Below, piece after piece: positions 1 to 11,246 of a stretch of 64,000 nucleotides of DNA; position 1 is the stretch's first letter, and each line of letters starts with the position of its first letter. The stretch is from Lolium rigidum (lineage: Eukaryota; Streptophyta; Magnoliopsida; Poales; Poaceae). The notes under the pieces were generated by a model. That model was not told the DNA's origin and made no database searches. It worked only from the letters and a program-made list of their open reading frames with translations. Both the position numbers and the translations under genes were made by a program. The stretch spans positions 276,912,330-276,976,329 of the forward strand of contig NC_061510.1 of assembly GCF_022539505.1 (NCBI RefSeq). Reading direction: 5' to 3'.

Positions 1-585
1 CATTCCCGGCAAGTACTGTTTACTCGTTCCGTAACAAAACATTATGGCTAACTCTTTAGTCACGCCTGCAAGGGATGTAGAATGTGCGTTACCGAGTGGA
101 CCCAGAGTATATCTCTTCGTCACGTGGATGGACAAATCTCACTCTTGATACATGCAACCTAAAAAGTAACTTTCAAAGATACCTAAAAGACACATTTATG
201 ATCACCCATTTATTAAGTGATATTTGATGCTCACAAAGTTTCTTTCGGTACTAGGGGTTGTATAATCTCATGGTGAAAGGAATTAGGTTATAACGCAAAT
301 GAAAGCTCTAGCAATTCAAACTAAGTGATTGGATCTAATTGCTTTGCTAACTTGGGTGTGTCCATCACATCATTCTCCTAATGATATGGCATTGTTATCA
401 AATTTAACAACTCATGTCTATAGTCAGAAAACCATGACTATCATTTATTCAACGAGCTAGTCAAGTAGAGGCTCACTAGGGACTCCGTGTTTGTTTATTG
501 AACCATACAAGTATTATGTTTTTGGTTCATACAATTTTAGCATGGGGCATAAACATTTCCCATGAAAAATAAAAGGAAATACATT
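1..585 (-). mobile_element. Copia LTR, distal part (BARE/Angela/WIS-like), cut by a MULE
   Basis: Read on the minus strand, this stretch together with 4448-4520 forms one LTR whose start is at 4520. The assignment rests on the characteristic start at 4505-4520 (TGTTGGAAATATGCCC on the minus strand) and on the general character of the rest, recalled from BARE/Angela/WIS-type copia LTRs. The window opens inside the LTR, so its other end and any internal domain lie to the left and cannot be seen. No coding region is visible here. The superfamily is fairly secure; the family name is not. Confidence 0.6.
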
Positions 586-650
586 TGTACACCCAAGCAT
601 GAGTGTGGGTGTTTTCACAGCCGTTAGATGCTTGGAGATTCGGACAAGAT
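586..650 (+). repeat. MULE left terminal inverted repeat
   Basis: Matches the reverse complement of 4385-4447. The outer 27 bp differ at one position; the match then weakens but recovers at GCCGTT and GGAGATTCG. The innermost limit is approximate. Confidence 0.75.
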
Positions 651-872
651 GCTATGTGAGAGAAATCATTTTGCTATTTTTCATTCAATTCTGTAAAGTT
701 GGTGGGTCCCATAAACAGGCAGAAAGCCACCCGACACGGGTTTTGACTCCACGATCCCCTCTCTCACCTGACAGCAGACGGCCGCGCCCAACATCCTCTC
801 CTCCCGATTCCCTCCTCGTCCACCCCACCATCATCATCTCATTCTCGTCCACTCTGCACCGGAGAGAACACC

Positions 873-1160
873 ATGTCCCAGTCTTCTCTGCGCAGCATCA
901 CCGGCGGCGGTTGCGGCGGCGCCGGATTCGGGAGCGGCGGCGGCGCCGGATTCAGGGGGCGCGGTGGATGCGGGGGCGGCGGAGGATGCGGCGGCGGGGT
1001 CGGCTCCGCCGGAGGATGCGGCAGCGGCGGAGGACGGGCTAACAAATCACAGACCTATGAGATTGAACTTGAGCAGGTTGATTTGACATGCAAGCCCTGT
1101 GCTACGGCTCTACGGGCGGCGAGCAGCTGGATCCCTGTCTTGCGTCGTTTGTACACTTGA
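873..1160 (+). CDS. Glycine/cysteine-rich ORF inside the MULE
   Basis: A 95-codon ORF that I do not recognise. Residues 10-53 are mostly Gly with Cys, Ala and Arg, including a GFRGRGG-like patch. The rest, starting RANKSQTYEIELEQVDLTC, is ordinary in composition. A possible splice donor (CAG|GTTGAT) lies in the non-repetitive part, so the true protein could be longer or different. It points towards the minus-strand transposase remnant, which recalls the convergent two-gene layout of maize MuDR. No homology to mudrB can be shown. It could equally be a captured gene fragment, or a compositional ORF in GC-rich DNA. Confidence 0.35.
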   Translation: MSQSSLRSITGGGCGGAGFGSGGGAGFRGRGGCGGGGGCGGGVGSAGGCGSGGGRANKSQTYEIELEQVDLTCKPCATALRAASSWIPVLRRLYT

Positions 1161-2140
1161 GTCGAGCTCTGCTCCACCTCACTCCCCTTCCCTCCCATCG
1201 CGTCCTGTTCACAAGGAGAACACAAAAGAAGAGTGAACTTTTGAGGTGCAAGCAGGGGGTGGACGGCGAGGCGTGATGAGTTGATAAGGACGCGGTGGCG
1301 ACCTTGGAGCGTGGAGCGGCGGCAGGTGTGAGAGAACAGAGCCGAGGGGGCGAGATGAGAATGAAAGGAGAAGAGATGAAAATTTCGAAGATCGTACAAA
1401 TCGACTCTTATCAGTCTGCAACTCCACGAAGTTGACTAATTTCATTGATAAAACACACGCAGATTACATTGAATAGCTTACACGTTACAGCAAGTTTGTA
1501 CAAGTATCCTTGCTTGGTACTTTCCATCGACCAAAAGGGTTCCCAGATCAAAAAACTGAACGCTAAACTACTGTGGAAACCAGATAGTGAATCTAGAGGA
1601 ACTCTTCAGCTAAAACATGGCCTGCAGCTGTTAATCTGCCGATCAAAATGCTAGCTGACTACCTACTGCTAACTGACGAGATTTTTTGCTGATAGTGCCC
1701 CTTTTATACAAGGGAATTGCTAGCAGCTATGGTGGAACTCATAGCCCCACATGCATTTGTTGAATTTGAAACCTGTGGGACACATCAGAGTGCAGCTACA
1801 TGCCCAGAACAGCGAAGCATGGTTCTCCAGCATGTGTTCAACTTTGCCAGGGTATTCTGTTCCGCAGCACACCATTCAATTGGTAGAAGCAGCGAAATGG
1901 CTAAGATGTGAAATTGGAGGGCTCACCAGCAAATAGAAAACAGACACATCGATTATAACCGCATACATCATTTTCATCCTGGCATTCCTTTAGTTAGTTC
2001 AGTTTCTCTTTACCAGCATATAACACTTTCATTTCAAAAAAAAAAAGCATATAACACTTTGCACAGGACAAATAGTTTGCTGGAACATAGTGCAAAGTGC
2101 ACACCACATAATTGAGCAATCTCATGTCTCAACCGACAAA

Positions 2141-2302
2141 ATAGCTAAGCTATGGCATTGCAGAGCTGAACTGGAAACGCAACAGAAAATGTCAAGAAAA
2201 TTACAATAGAAATCCCTTACAATAGCTAAGATATGGCCTTGCAGAGTTCATCTGAAAATGCAACAGATAAGGTCAAGAAAATTACAATAGTCTGCAACTA
2301 TA
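2141..2302. repeat. 81-bp tandem duplication, two diverged copies
   Basis: Copy 1 begins ATAGCTAAGCTATGGCATTG at 2141 and copy 2 begins ATAGCTAAGATATGGCCTTG at 2222. Both run to a shared GTCAAGAAAATTACAATAG block. The repeat lies downstream of the transposase zinc-knuckle remnant within the MULE. Confidence 0.8.
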
Positions 2303-3014
2303 GTTGCAGTCCTTGCATTAAGCATCTGGTACTTCCACACCAGCAGTACATGTCGCAGAGTTATGGCCGGTGCCTCTACAGGTGCCACATTTGTTCTGCC
2401 TTCGTGGCTTCTTCTGAAGAATACCAGCTCCAGCATCGGTTCTCCCACCAGAATACAATGCACTTTGCTGAGGCTGACATTGTTCTCTCTCAGGTAGCGG
2501 ACAGTGTCTCTCGTTGCTTGGTCAATCCCTTCGTGTGAGTTCCGTTGCATTTTCTCTCCGCAATTTTCAGCCAGTGGGTGGTTGTGGTCTGGCCGATTTG
2601 TCTCCACAAACCAACCATGGTCACCTGTCCTGTGTAGACGGATCATCGCCTTGCATCCACACCTAGGTGATTCGTTTTTGTCCCTCTTGTCAAACCCCTG
2701 TGAGTACAAACAAAACGAGCATTCATTTTTCAGCGACGAACCAAATGATAAACAAAACGTCAGGACATGGACATCAAAAAACTGATGGAGATGGCAACAT
2801 GTTTTACCTCTAGCTGGCATATAATGTCCTGTGGTGACCTGTAGTTTTCACCGTTTATGTAGCTATGTCCATATCTGATGCCAAAACCAACCTCCCATGA
2901 ATACAGATTGTAGAACTCGTATGCTTCTGCAACGGGATCGAAACAAGTGCCGACAACTGGCTCCAGGATGTATTTTGTTGTCCTTGTTGATGAATTCCTC
3001 ATGGCTAATTCCAC
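2300..3014 (-). pseudogene. FAR1-type MULE transposase remnant: DNA-binding domain joined to zinc knuckle
   Basis: A full MULE transposase of this group binds the element ends with a FAR1/WRKY-GCM1-type zinc domain, cuts DNA with a DDE catalytic domain, and ends in a SWIM or zinc-knuckle region. Here one exon (about 3014-2809) encodes the first half of the DNA-binding domain (FYNLYSWEVGFGIRYG). It ends at a canonical donor (GAG|GTAAAA), and the next exon begins at 2697 (GFDKRDKN), in phase. That exon carries the second half, with CGCKAM and the DHNHPL motif, then the usual RDTVRYLRENNVSL linker. The catalytic domain is absent. The reading passes almost directly to a CCHC knuckle (CGTCRGTGHNSATC, 2389-2348), which lies in a shifted frame. 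The gene is therefore an internal-deletion derivative and cannot encode an active transposase. Confidence 0.75.
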
Positions 3015-3449
3015 CGCTCCAATATCTCTAGGTGGCCCAACTCGAACATCAGATCAGCTCCGACCTCTAAACCTACATACGAACACGATCGCAAAAAGCT
3101 TAATGAGTGTATTCACAACATCATCTACTAAGCAAAAAAAAAAAGCATGTTTCCGCACAGAATTCAGCAGAAAATCGAAGCATGTCTTTACAGTTGTCTG
3201 TCTACATGATGCGATTCGGGTTGTTTTGTTGGTGTACGCAGGGTCACAACACCGTCCACTAAAAGCAAAAAATCATGTATCCACGAAAAAAACTAGGGAG
3301 AATTCTGGGCAGAAAATTGAAGCATTTTTATAGTTGTTATCTACAAAAAGATGCACCGGCCCGGATGAAGCACAGTTTTTGAGTTTGTCTCCTCTTAGAT
3401 TTTGCTACACTACTTGAATCTTTGCAGTGAATTGGAATTGACATAATAG

Positions 3450-4330
3450 TACAGGGTGATCTTACTTTTTTTTTTACTGAACTCGACTTCCCGATCCCGG
3501 CGTCGTCCTCGTCGCTGCCCCCCTCATGGACGCCGACCTTGTAGCACATGGGGCAGCAGCACAGTCGAGATTTGGGGACAGGCGCTCGTCCATGCTACAG
3601 CCCAGCTCGTCGCCGCCGAACCCTTCGTGGCTCGACCCTTCTTCCCCGGACACGGCGTCAAAGCCAGAGCCTGCAGCACCTATTCCCGGGGGGTCGGTGG
3701 TGCCTGCTTGGGCGGAGACGCTCGATTCGCCACCTTGCGCAGCGCCCGGCGGAGGAATCAGCGAGCAGATGTACTCGGGTACATGGGAGAAGAAGATCGA
3801 GGATTCACCCCCATCCAAACAATGGGGAACGGTCCGCCCTGCTGTTGCTCCCGCGGCCATTGCCTACACGCCACACTCGTCGCCCTTAGGTCATCCAATG
3901 AAATGGGGGAGACAGCGACGGCGCACGGCGACGGGCCTGCGAGTCGGCGGCGCGTGTGGCTAACTGTACCTGCGAGTCGGCGGCGCGTGTGGATGGCTCG
4001 CTGGGGACGGCGCACGGCGAAGACGTGCGCTGGCGACGGCGGCGATGGCGCACGGGGACGGCGCACGGCCGACGACGGCGACGTCGGCGGCGTGGACGGC
4101 TCGATGGCGACGGCGGCGACGGGCGCACGGCGGACGGCGATGACGTGCGCTGGCGACGGCGGGAGCTATCTGCGCGTCGCCGGCGGCTACAGCACCAGGG
4201 GACACGGGGGAGAGGGGTTGGGGATGGAGGACAAGCCCCCTACAACTTGGTAGTCACCGCGTCTCCTGTCCCCCGACGCGAGCAGCAGGCCGTGTCGTCT
4301 GGCAAAAAGCCGGCAGAAAAGGAGCGATGG
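3450..4330. other. GC-rich MULE interior with short sub-repeats; possible 5' exon of the transposase
   Basis: CG-dense sequence with overlapping ORFs in several frames and no recognisable domain. TGCGAGTCGGCGGCGCGTGT occurs twice about 32 bp apart (near 3940 and 3971), and ACGTGCGCTGGCGACGGCGG occurs near 4023 and 4144. The minus-strand frame at 3860-3474 is upstream of the FAR1 exons and could be the 5' exon, but I cannot support this by homology. Confidence 0.4.
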
Positions 4331-4384
4331 AGGTGACAGGAAAATGAGAGAAGTGGAGGATAATGTTTCACTCTGTCAGGCTTT

Positions 4385-4447
4385 GCACGAATCTCCAGGT
4401 CCAGATCAACGGCAAATAATACACCCACACCCATGCTTGGGTGTACA
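4385..4447 (-). repeat. MULE right terminal inverted repeat
   Basis: Inverted partner of 586-650, ending GGGTGTACA at 4447. Beyond it, the copia LTR resumes. Confidence 0.75.
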
Positions 4448-4520
4448 AAATCCACACTCATAATAAAAATAAAATATGAGAATAATATATTATTATTGCC
4501 TCTAGGGCATATTTCCAACA
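4448..4520 (-). mobile_element. Copia LTR terminus (continuation of 1-585)
   Basis: Ends with GGGCATATTTCCAACA, the reverse complement of the TGTTGGAAATATGCCC start found in BARE/Angela/WIS-like copia LTRs. The MULE inserted about 70 bp inside this LTR end. Confidence 0.65.
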
Positions 4521-5496
4521 TCTATACCCGACGGCGGAGCCCTACCTACTAACATAGTGCACTGTCTACCCGAAGGAAGTGCCCTTCCTACCGATGCAGT
4601 GTACTACCTAACCAAAGACATTGCCCTTCCTAACCGAAATCAGTTCCCTACCTACACATGCACGGCTAGTGCAGGCAGACCTTCATGGGGACAGCCTGGG
4701 CCATCACCCCAAACAAATTTACAATTTTACTACTACCCCTACTACTTGGTGGCATGAAACAAAACGGTGCATCCCATCAGCGGATCGACTCGTCAACCAA
4801 CGACGCATGGCCATTCCATTGATCTCACAGCAGAAACAGAGGATGATTGAGACATAAGAACTTTCTCTTCTCGTGTCCTCTCTCCTGGAATGAGCGTCGG
4901 TCCGTCGGTAGGAGTCAGAGTGCACCATTGTTGGGCCGGTGGGAGGCGGCTGGTGGACGTTGGTAAGTTGGGATCGTCATGTCCGCTAAGATATGTGGCA
5001 GCCATGCCGGCCACCTCTTCGATGTCATCCGTTGAGCAACAGCCACCAACAGTGAGCAGCAGCAAAAAAAACCCAGTTTCTAGCGCGAGCGGGGGTTGTG
5101 TTGTTCTTTCACTCCTTTGAGCTCCACCACTTCTGAAGGTTGGCTGCAAGCTTCTCTCCTTGTCGATGTATTGTTGAGACAGATGCTACAGGGGTAGCTT
5201 TGGTGAGGTGGTTGTTGATGGTGACATTGGATCATCTGGACGAGCTTGGTACACGACACGATGTGCCCAGGTTCAGCCCCTCACGATGGAGGTAAAGACC
5301 TGCTTTGTATTGATGTCTATATGCTTACTAGTTTTGTGGGAGGTGTAGATGCTGAACACGAGAGCTATGGAGGCTACTCTATCCTTATCAAAGCCTTATA
5401 TAGATGACTTGACCTAGGGTTTTACATCGTGCGGGCCAGTAATCTAAAAATCTAGTCGACTAATCACTATTGATTCATTTGCTTTGTTCTGCGCAG
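4521..5496. other. Intergenic stretch, unassigned
   Basis: Non-repetitive within this window. 5240-5290 (GATGTGCCCAGGTTCAGCCC) reads like the interior of a very old Ty3/gypsy LTR, and 34090-34330 may be its continuation across the B insertion. I see no gene with a recognisable product and no clear element boundary. Confidence 0.4.
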
Positions 5497-7577
5497 TAAT
5501 GATGTTGGGACTCCAAGTGCAGAGTGTTGTGTTAGCAGAGTATTTTCCCCACAAGGGTGACTCGAGGGTTTATATAGAACTTCGGGGAACTGAGCAAAGA
5601 GTATTATCTTCTCTTTTCTTCTAGTAATCCTGCAAAGTAAAATAAAAGCCTTGTATCCTCAACTCCACCATGTGGTTGTCAAGCACAAGGTTCCATGTAA
5701 GTAAATAAAACACAAGTAAAAATAAAGAGAGTAAAACTAGATAAAATATAGTAACTAAGTAAAAAACTGTAAAGAGGTTTATTGTTTTTGGTGTTTTGGA
5801 TGCAAATAAGAAAATTAAATATTCTTATATTTTTGGATTAAAATAGTGCAGCAAATAGAAAACAAGATAAAGCAATATAAAGGTGTTTCTTATGATAAAA
5901 AAAGTGAACCGGAGTTCATGGGTTCACTTGACAATTCTCTCTTTTAAGTTGTAGTGGAAAAAAAGTAATTCATCAATGAAATATGAGGATGCAAAGTAAT
6001 AACATGTAAAATATACGCATTCATATGGGCATCACGTCCTAACATAGATATGATGCAATACATCTCTCTTATACTCCACAAGAAAGGGAAAAATCCATGC
6101 AATCTTGTATTAAGAATTAACATAGCATAGCCATAAGTACTTTGACATGATGTTTGAATATCAAATATGCTACCTTGAACAAACAAGATCATCACTTTTG
6201 TCACGTGACGAACATAGCACATGCATTCACTTTATCCCTACTGATGTAGCAAAATAAAGGCAAAACCATAATAGATCATGAATTTGTTGTCACTATTCAG
6301 TCACTAAAACCATGCTACTCCATCTAATACACACATCACCCCACACACGCTCCTGCATAGATGTTGGATCAGAACAAATACTTAAGAACGGGGTACATAA
6401 TATGCATCTATCAATACATCGTACACATAATACGATCAGATCTCATAGCACAATATCATAGAATAAGGATCCACCACATAGGTATTAGAAATATGGGCAT
6501 AATCATGTAGGGAAGCTCATATGGAACTAAGAAATATGAAAAACATGAGAGAAATAGATCAAGCTACTACCACATACCTGTAGTCCAGAGGTGGACTACG
6601 CCCTTGGTAATGGTGATGATAATGAAGACGTTGGACAAGGTGGAGATCCCTTCGGCGGTGATCCCGGTGGAGTTTTCCCCTCCAATCTTCTCTGTTGCCA
6701 TCACTAAAACCATGCTACTCCATCTAATACACACATCACCCCACACACGCTCCTGCATAGATGTTGGATCAGAACAAATACTTAAGAACGGGGTACATAA
6801 TATGCATCTATCAATACATCTTACACATAATACGATCAGATCTCATAGCACAATATCATAGAATAAGGATCCACCACATAGGTATTAGAAATATGGGCAT
6901 AATCATGTAGGGAAGCTCATATGGAACTAAGAAATATGAAAAACATGAGAGAAATAGATCAAGCTACTACCACATACCTGTAGTCCAGAGGTGGACTATG
7001 CCCTTGGTAATGGTGATGATAATGAGGACGTTGGACAAGGTGGAGATCCCTTCGGCGGTGATCCCGGTGGAGTTTTCCCCTCCAATCTTCTCTGTTGCAG
7101 GCCTTTGTTTGCGTGTTTCTGTAATCGGTGGCGCTCCCCTGCTGAGAACACTTCAGAAACTTATATATTGTGATTTTTAGGTCAAAATACGCCGGTGGGC
7201 AAAAGAATCAGGTCAATTGGACGATCGAGGGCCGAAAGAGGGTGGGTGGCGCGCCCACCATGTTTGGGTGCGCCACCTGACCTCTTTTGGGCCTCAGGCC
7301 CATCCAGGTCTCCTCCAAAGCTCCAGAGTGCTTCTCCCGATGAAAAAGTGACGCTCCAAAAATCCCGGGTCAATTTGACTCTGTATAGGTCTCTGAAAGT
7401 GAAAAATACGCAAAACAGGGTTTTCTGTTCTGCAGAGTTATAAACCAAATGAAGGGGATCATTGGTAAATCCCCATAAACCAATGTAGAACATGTTATTA
7501 TCATCATATATGTTGCAAATATGTGGGAATTCAATATGATAAAGGAAAAAGTTCATGTATGCATTTTACATGCATCA
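5497..7577 (-). repeat. Element B 3' LTR, carrying a 400-bp internal tandem duplication
   Basis: Aligns to 12817-13229 plus 32966-34089. The outer end is TAATGATGTTGGG here and TGATGATGTTGGG in the other copy. The inner end is CATGCATCA at 7577, followed by the polypurine-type motif CATCCCCAAGCTA. The final 17 bp before that (7559-7575) form an ATGCAT/ATGCAT hairpin. Confidence 0.8.
6301..7098. repeat. 400-bp direct tandem duplication within the B 3' LTR
   Basis: Copy 1 is 6301-6700 and copy 2 is 6701-7098. Both begin TCACTAAAACCATGCTACTC. I count only about three substitutions (for example CATCGTACAC against CATCTTACAC). The matching region of the B 5' LTR (33236-33630) has a single copy and is much more diverged. 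Confidence 0.9.
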
Positions 7578-9852
7578 ACATCCCCAAGCTAAACATATGC
7601 TCGTCCCGAGCATAAAGGTGATAAAACTAACATGAACTTTGGAGTTTATTATATATAGCTTAAGGTTCATCCAATAAAGAATAACAATAAGTAACATGAA
7701 CTCATCAAGTGATAACTCTTACATTCTACAAAGCATGCATAATAGTAAATAACATATTGTAAGAAACATGAATGATAAGTAGTATGAATCATAAAGCATG
7801 CTTAGGAGAATCTATAGAATTGTTGGAAGACTCTTTGTCATCTCTTTTCTTGAATATCTCTTTTGACTTTTGAACACAAGAAACTAAGCAGGGAATGTAT
7901 GTGCTAAACCTCCAACAAAATAAGAAGTAGAGAGAGAATAAAACAAGGTTTTGAGATATGCAATTCATGTCAACGATAATAATAAGGATGGGGTGCCACG
8001 AATCTCTTGTAAGAAGATATCTATGTGTCATGGGTTTGACCTCTTGCTACTCAGCTTCGGGTTACCAAGACTTTTTAACACACATGGTTCAACCAAGTAT
8101 CGCAATGGGGTACCTTCATGCCGCCTGTAGAAAGTACCAAACGAGATTGGTATCTCAACTATAGGCCATCCATACCAGGACAACATGAACAACAGACATT
8201 GAGCATCCTCTCTAACTCTCTCTCACTTTTTTCTCTAACTCTTTTTTCTTTCTTTTTTCTTTTCTTTTGTTTTTCCTCTATCTCTCTCTCTTTCACTAAC
8301 TCTTTTTATTTTACTTTTTTCACTCTTCCTATCGAGGATGCTCGTAGTTGAAACTTTCATCATGATTAAGCATGGCTTCTGTTAGCGGCCCATTGCTCTT
8401 CTCTAACAATGCATGCATACTTACTCTTGATAACCTCCACTTATTTCACAAGAGATAGCCAGCAACAGAAAAACAGAAATGATGATCAATGCAGGGTGTA
8501 ATACCCTGATAGTTGCAATGTTGAAAGACGTCCCCAGTAAATGTTGTTATGTCCTAGCTTATTACTCATAATCAGTCAAACCCACAACAAGTATAGCAGT
8601 ATTTTTCTTCCAAATCTTACTTTCTTATGAGCTTTAAATTACACAAAAAGGATATTTTGAAAAGGTTGGAGGCATAATACACACATTATACTTGGAATAG
8701 AAAGTGATATATAGGTAGTTATGATATACATTGGATTTAATTTGAGCTTGGAAACAAGTATATGCTTGTGTAAGAATTCAATTCTTTTGGCTAGCAAGAG
8801 GTCTAAAAGCATGCAATAGTACCCATAGTGCTATTCATTCATCATCAAAAATGGTACTTAAAATTAATAATCTATGTATAATAGCAAGAAGTAGCACTGA
8901 ATAAGGCACATAACAAATCATCATTCAATAGAACATGTGAAACTAGAAATACCATACATAAAATATATTTCAGCTTTAGGCATTCCTCCTTTTCTTTTAT
9001 AATCATGCAACTTAATTTACTTTGAACATTCAGTGATAGAGAGTTTGGTCCAGTACCTCATGAATATGCATTATGAACGCTCAATATGACGGTCCTTTCA
9101 TTTTAGAAACAAAACTAGACACAAATAAAACAAGGACGCTTCAAGTTTTTGCGAAAAATCTATGTTGCTCAAAAAACAGAGTTTAGAGGTGCTCAAATCA
9201 GGAGTTTTAGAATGAGTCCAGTGGGGTGTCATGGAATCCCCAAACTTATGATATTCATCATACTTGAATTATCTTAGTGTGATATTCCTCCATTCCATGT
9301 GAAAAACTTCAGCACAAACTTTTCTTCCCATTCTTTTCTATGTGGTGACATTAGAGGTACAAAGAAATCATGCTTGCTACTATTTTAATCATAATTAAAA
9401 TTATATCTTCATGAACCAGAGAGCACATAATGTTCTACTCATTCTAGCATATCCAAAGTTCCAAACAAAAATCATTTTGATAATCAAAATAATGGATCTA
9501 ACATGGAAAGGCGGAATCTGTCCAGAATTTTTGTTGTAGCAAAACTGAATTTTCAGCATGACTTTGAGATATCAGAAATTTCAGAAAATTTATGTGCATA
9601 TACAGGATAAAAATTTACATCTACTGTGAATTTATCAATATTTTGGGAGTTACCAAAAAATCAGAAAAATCATGCACTAAAAAGTGTAGTGCAGAAAACA
9701 ACAACTCCATATTATGTTTGCAACTTTAAACAACCAAATAGATAAAAAAAATTGATAGTTTGTTTCAAAATCATAGAGTAAACTAAAATAAAAATAACAT
9801 GCTACAGCAAGCATGTAAAACAAAAACCAAATATAAAAACATCTCGGGTTGT
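7578..9852 (-). other. Element B non-coding 3' domain
   Basis: AT-rich, with no coding frame of note. It starts with CATCCCCAAGCTA and CTCGTCCCGAGCA motifs, which are also found next to the 3' LTRs of A and D. It ends in CATCTCGGGTTG, the left part of a short conserved motif that is split by solo LTR G. Confidence 0.6.
8203..8330. repeat. CT-rich low-complexity tract
   Basis: Repeated TCTCTAACTCTC and TTTTCTTT units on the plus strand (polypurine on the minus strand) inside element B. Confidence 0.8.
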
Positions 9853-11191
9853 TGATATCCACAAGTATAGGGGATCGCTGAAATCTTCGATGGGAGTATT
9901 ACCCAAATTTATAGTTCAGCTCAAGGGGAACACAAGAATACCAATAAGACTTTAGCTATTGTGACATCACTCTCAACCACACTTGTATATCAATAAACTC
10001 ATAAAGCAAGTGGTGATTTTATAGCAGTTGATTCAAAGCAGTAAAAGGAAACAGTAAATAAAAGCAGCAGATTTCCAGTTTTCACCGGAAGTAGTAATGT
10101 GAAACTTGCAGTGGCTAAAAGCGTAGGCATGAGGCAGCAATGGGGTGATATATGGATGATATTGATCATTTAATCTAATCCAACTAACATAGCACTCATC
10201 TCTAATTCAATTGTGTGTAGGTGTGTGCTCCAAATATAGTTATGCATACTAACTAAGAGAATTTGCATAACATCTATTGTCCAGCTTGCCCTTTTCACCG
10301 GGGCCAACTTGGAACTACAAGAAATTAAGGTCCACCCTTCCGAATAGACTGGAACAAAGCATTAAGATCCACGAACACACATAACCCTTGAATTTACTAC
10401 ATCTCACCTCTGTTTTTCCCACCTGTCACCCGGGGATTCGCAGGATCAACATAATAACAAGTGATACACCTCGCAGATAAATATCAACCTTATATATATG
10501 ATAAAGCAATATCAGTTCAGTATTGAAATCAACTTACTCGGGGCCTAGTAACAAGCATTAAACATAGCAAAGGCGTACCAACACTCATACAAGAATATCT
10601 TCAAGACAAAGACCTAAAATCTCGACATATGCGGAGGATTACATTATCAATCTCATCCAAAACCCATCCACCTTTAAAACTACAGAGAACTACTCACTCA
10701 TGGTGATGGGGAGTGAGTACATGATGGTTGGTGATGATGTCGGTGGCGGTGATGATGAAGAAGGCCTCGAAATCCCTCTCTCTGGGGTGGAGAGAAGGAT
10801 CAATCTAGCCCCTGAAATGAAGATCGTGGTCTCGGCGATGCTTTGTTTCGCGAAACTTTCTCTCCTCCGGGGGGAGTCCTATCCGTTTTTAGGGTATATA
10901 CCGCACCATGCGAAGGGGGAGGCGAGACGATGACCTAGGGCTGAACGACCTCGGGTGGCGCGGCTAAGAAGTTGGGCCGCACTACTTGGGCTCATTCGAG
11001 CCTCGTGCTTCCTCTTGGTGAAAAACTTCCATGGTATTTTTCCCCGACTTTATTTCCTGCGAAAACTTGACAAAAAGAGACTTTGCTAAAAACAGCATCA
11101 GATTCAGCAGTTTTTATCCAAATATGGTGAGATTCCAGAGTAATTTGTTGAGGAAAGTGCTTGGAAAAGTAGATACATTTGGGATGTATCA
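9853..11191 (-). mobile_element. Solo LTR G (gypsy-type) inserted in element B
   Basis: Begins TGATATCCACAAGTATAGGG and ends GGGATGTATCA. The 5-bp flanks are GTTGT on the left (9848-9852) and GTTGC on the right (11192-11196), a target duplication with one transition. Removing the LTR rejoins the conserved motif GGGTTGCTTCCCGTAAAGCG. There is no internal domain, so the element is a solo LTR left by recombination between two LTRs. Its terminus carries a 7-bp hairpin (GATACAT/ATGTATC, 11172-11190). Confidence 0.8.
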
Positions 11192-11246
11192 GTTGCTTCC
11201 CGTAAAGCGCTTTTTATAGCCATATAGCTAGGCTTACTTACTTGTT

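Larger units (their letters stand above)
586..4447. mobile_element. Mutator-like element (MULE), deletion derivative
   Basis: The ends at 586-650 and 4385-4447 are imperfect inverted repeats that share TGTACACCCAAGCATG, then a GTGTGGGTGT block and later GGAGATTCG. Inside, on the minus strand, lie a FAR1-type DNA-binding domain and a terminal zinc knuckle, both typical of MULE transposases. On the plus strand, 290 bp from the left end, there is a glycine-rich ORF. The element sits inside a copia LTR, because copia LTR sequence continues at 4448. Flanking 9-mers next to the TGTACA ends match only partly, so no clean 9-bp target duplication is claimed. Confidence 0.75.

Noticed and set aside
586..594. 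9-bp target duplication for the MULE
   Set aside because: AAATACATT and AAATCCACA agree at only six of nine positions. The exact outer limit of the terminal repeat is also uncertain.
5497..5501. Target duplication for element B
   Set aside because: The left flank CGCAG (or AGTAA, depending on the exact LTR start) does not match the right flank TGCGG well enough to claim one.
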